Below, piece by piece: positions 5,659 through 5,884 of a DNA stretch of 5,884 bases; position 1 is the first letter of the stretch; every line of letters starts with the position of its first letter. The notes under the pieces were generated by a model, which was not told the origin of the DNA, searched no databases, and worked only from the letters and a program-made list of their open reading frames with translations. The translations under genes and the position numbers were made by a program. Location of the stretch: positions 1-5,884 of the forward strand of contig JASLEG010000389.1 in the NCBI GenBank assembly GCA_030151225.1, in the 5' to 3' direction. Origin of the DNA: Burkholderia sp. Its GTDB lineage: Bacteria > Pseudomonadota > Gammaproteobacteria > Burkholderiales > Burkholderiaceae.

Positions 5659-5680
5659 AGTCGATGGCCGCGCCATGTCG
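5642..5680. repeat. Perfect 9-bp inverted repeat with an overlapping alternative hairpin
   Basis: CGACATGGC (5642-5650) and GCCATGTCG (5672-5680) are perfect complements separated by 21 nt. The right arm can also pair with a nearer copy, ATGGC (5664-5668), to form a 5-bp stem with a CGC loop, so the two structures exclude each other. The left arm and spacer cover the candidate -10 TAAAAT. The repeat may be an operator for a dimeric regulator or, if transcribed, a leader RNA structure. Confidence 0.5.
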
Positions 5681-5714
5681 GCGAACCGGCCATAACATTA
5701 TAAGAACGCACGCT

Positions 5715-5884
5715 ATGAAGAGAATCCTCACCGCTGCTCTCTGCTTTTCAACGACCTCGGTTTTCGCCGCGACGCCGGTTTTACTTGAAACGCCGGTCAC
5801 CTACGCGCCGGACGCGAGCGTCGTCGAGCAGATCAAGAACGAATGCCACATTGAAGACATGCTCACCCAGCACGTCTCCAAGGT
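5715..5884 (+). CDS. Small exported protein of unknown function (5' part)
   Basis: An open frame from ATG 5715 runs off the right edge with 56 complete codons visible. The start is MKRILTAALC, continuing through a hydrophobic stretch to SVFAAT (15-20). This is a normal Sec signal peptide with positive n-region, hydrophobic core and probable cleavage after Ala18 or Ala19, so the mature protein would be periplasmic or secreted. Cys10 lies in the core but is preceded by AAL, a poor lipobox. The mature part begins TPVLLETPVTYAPDASVVEQ and contains one cysteine, C44, in KNECHIEDML. I do not recognise the family. The ribosome binding site is weak (TAAGAA, 5701-5706). It is separated from the chemoreceptor by a hairpin and a promoter-like region, so it is probably an independent unit. 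Confidence 0.75.
   Translation, partial: MKRILTAALCFSTTSVFAATPVLLETPVTYAPDASVVEQIKNECHIEDMLTQHVSK

Overview
The window reads like the chromosome of a Burkholderia-type betaproteobacterium, most likely Paraburkholderia, Caballeronia or Burkholderia. This rests on high GC with strong G/C third positions, tightly packed operons with ATGA start/stop overlaps, and a chemoreceptor of the type common in that group. The genus is an inference; no rRNA or other taxonomic marker is present.

Positions 1-2650 are one tightly coupled metabolic operon on the + strand. It holds the 3' end of an unidentified gene (1-111), two different RraA / HMG-CHA-aldolase-like proteins in tandem (108-788 and 792-1436), and a fold-type I PLP aminotransferase of the aspartate aminotransferase group (1433-2650). 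Junctions are a 4-nt overlap, a 3-nt gap and a 4-nt overlap, so co-translation is very likely. After 66 nt containing a small GC-rich hairpin comes an alpha/beta hydrolase (2717-3538), probably in the same transcript. A reasonable inference is that the aminotransferase converts an amino acid to a 2-oxo acid, an RraA-type lyase cleaves a 4-hydroxy-2-oxo acid to pyruvate plus a second product, and the hydrolase acts on an ester, amide or C-C bond at entry. No substrate can be named from sequence.

Positions 3539-4013 are about 475 nt without a credible gene, visibly more AT-rich than the flanks. They carry a 6-bp hairpin, a TAGGG/CCCTA repeat and, just upstream of the next gene, a TAAAG / GTCGTAAG pair that may be a degenerate flagellar sigma-28 promoter.

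Positions 4014-5552 encode a complete transmembrane methyl-accepting chemotaxis protein with an approx. 155-residue periplasmic sensor, HAMP domain and conserved signalling tip. It is followed by an unusually long 52-nt hairpin (5564-5615), then a promoter-like region with a perfect 9-bp inverted repeat (5642-5650 / 5672-5680). The window ends inside a small gene for an exported protein of unknown function (from 5715).

The most unusual points are the paired aldolase-like paralogues that differ at a key metal-site position (Asp versus Glu) beside an aminotransferase, and the hairpin structures downstream of the chemoreceptor. I see no mobile element, CRISPR array, tRNA or rRNA.
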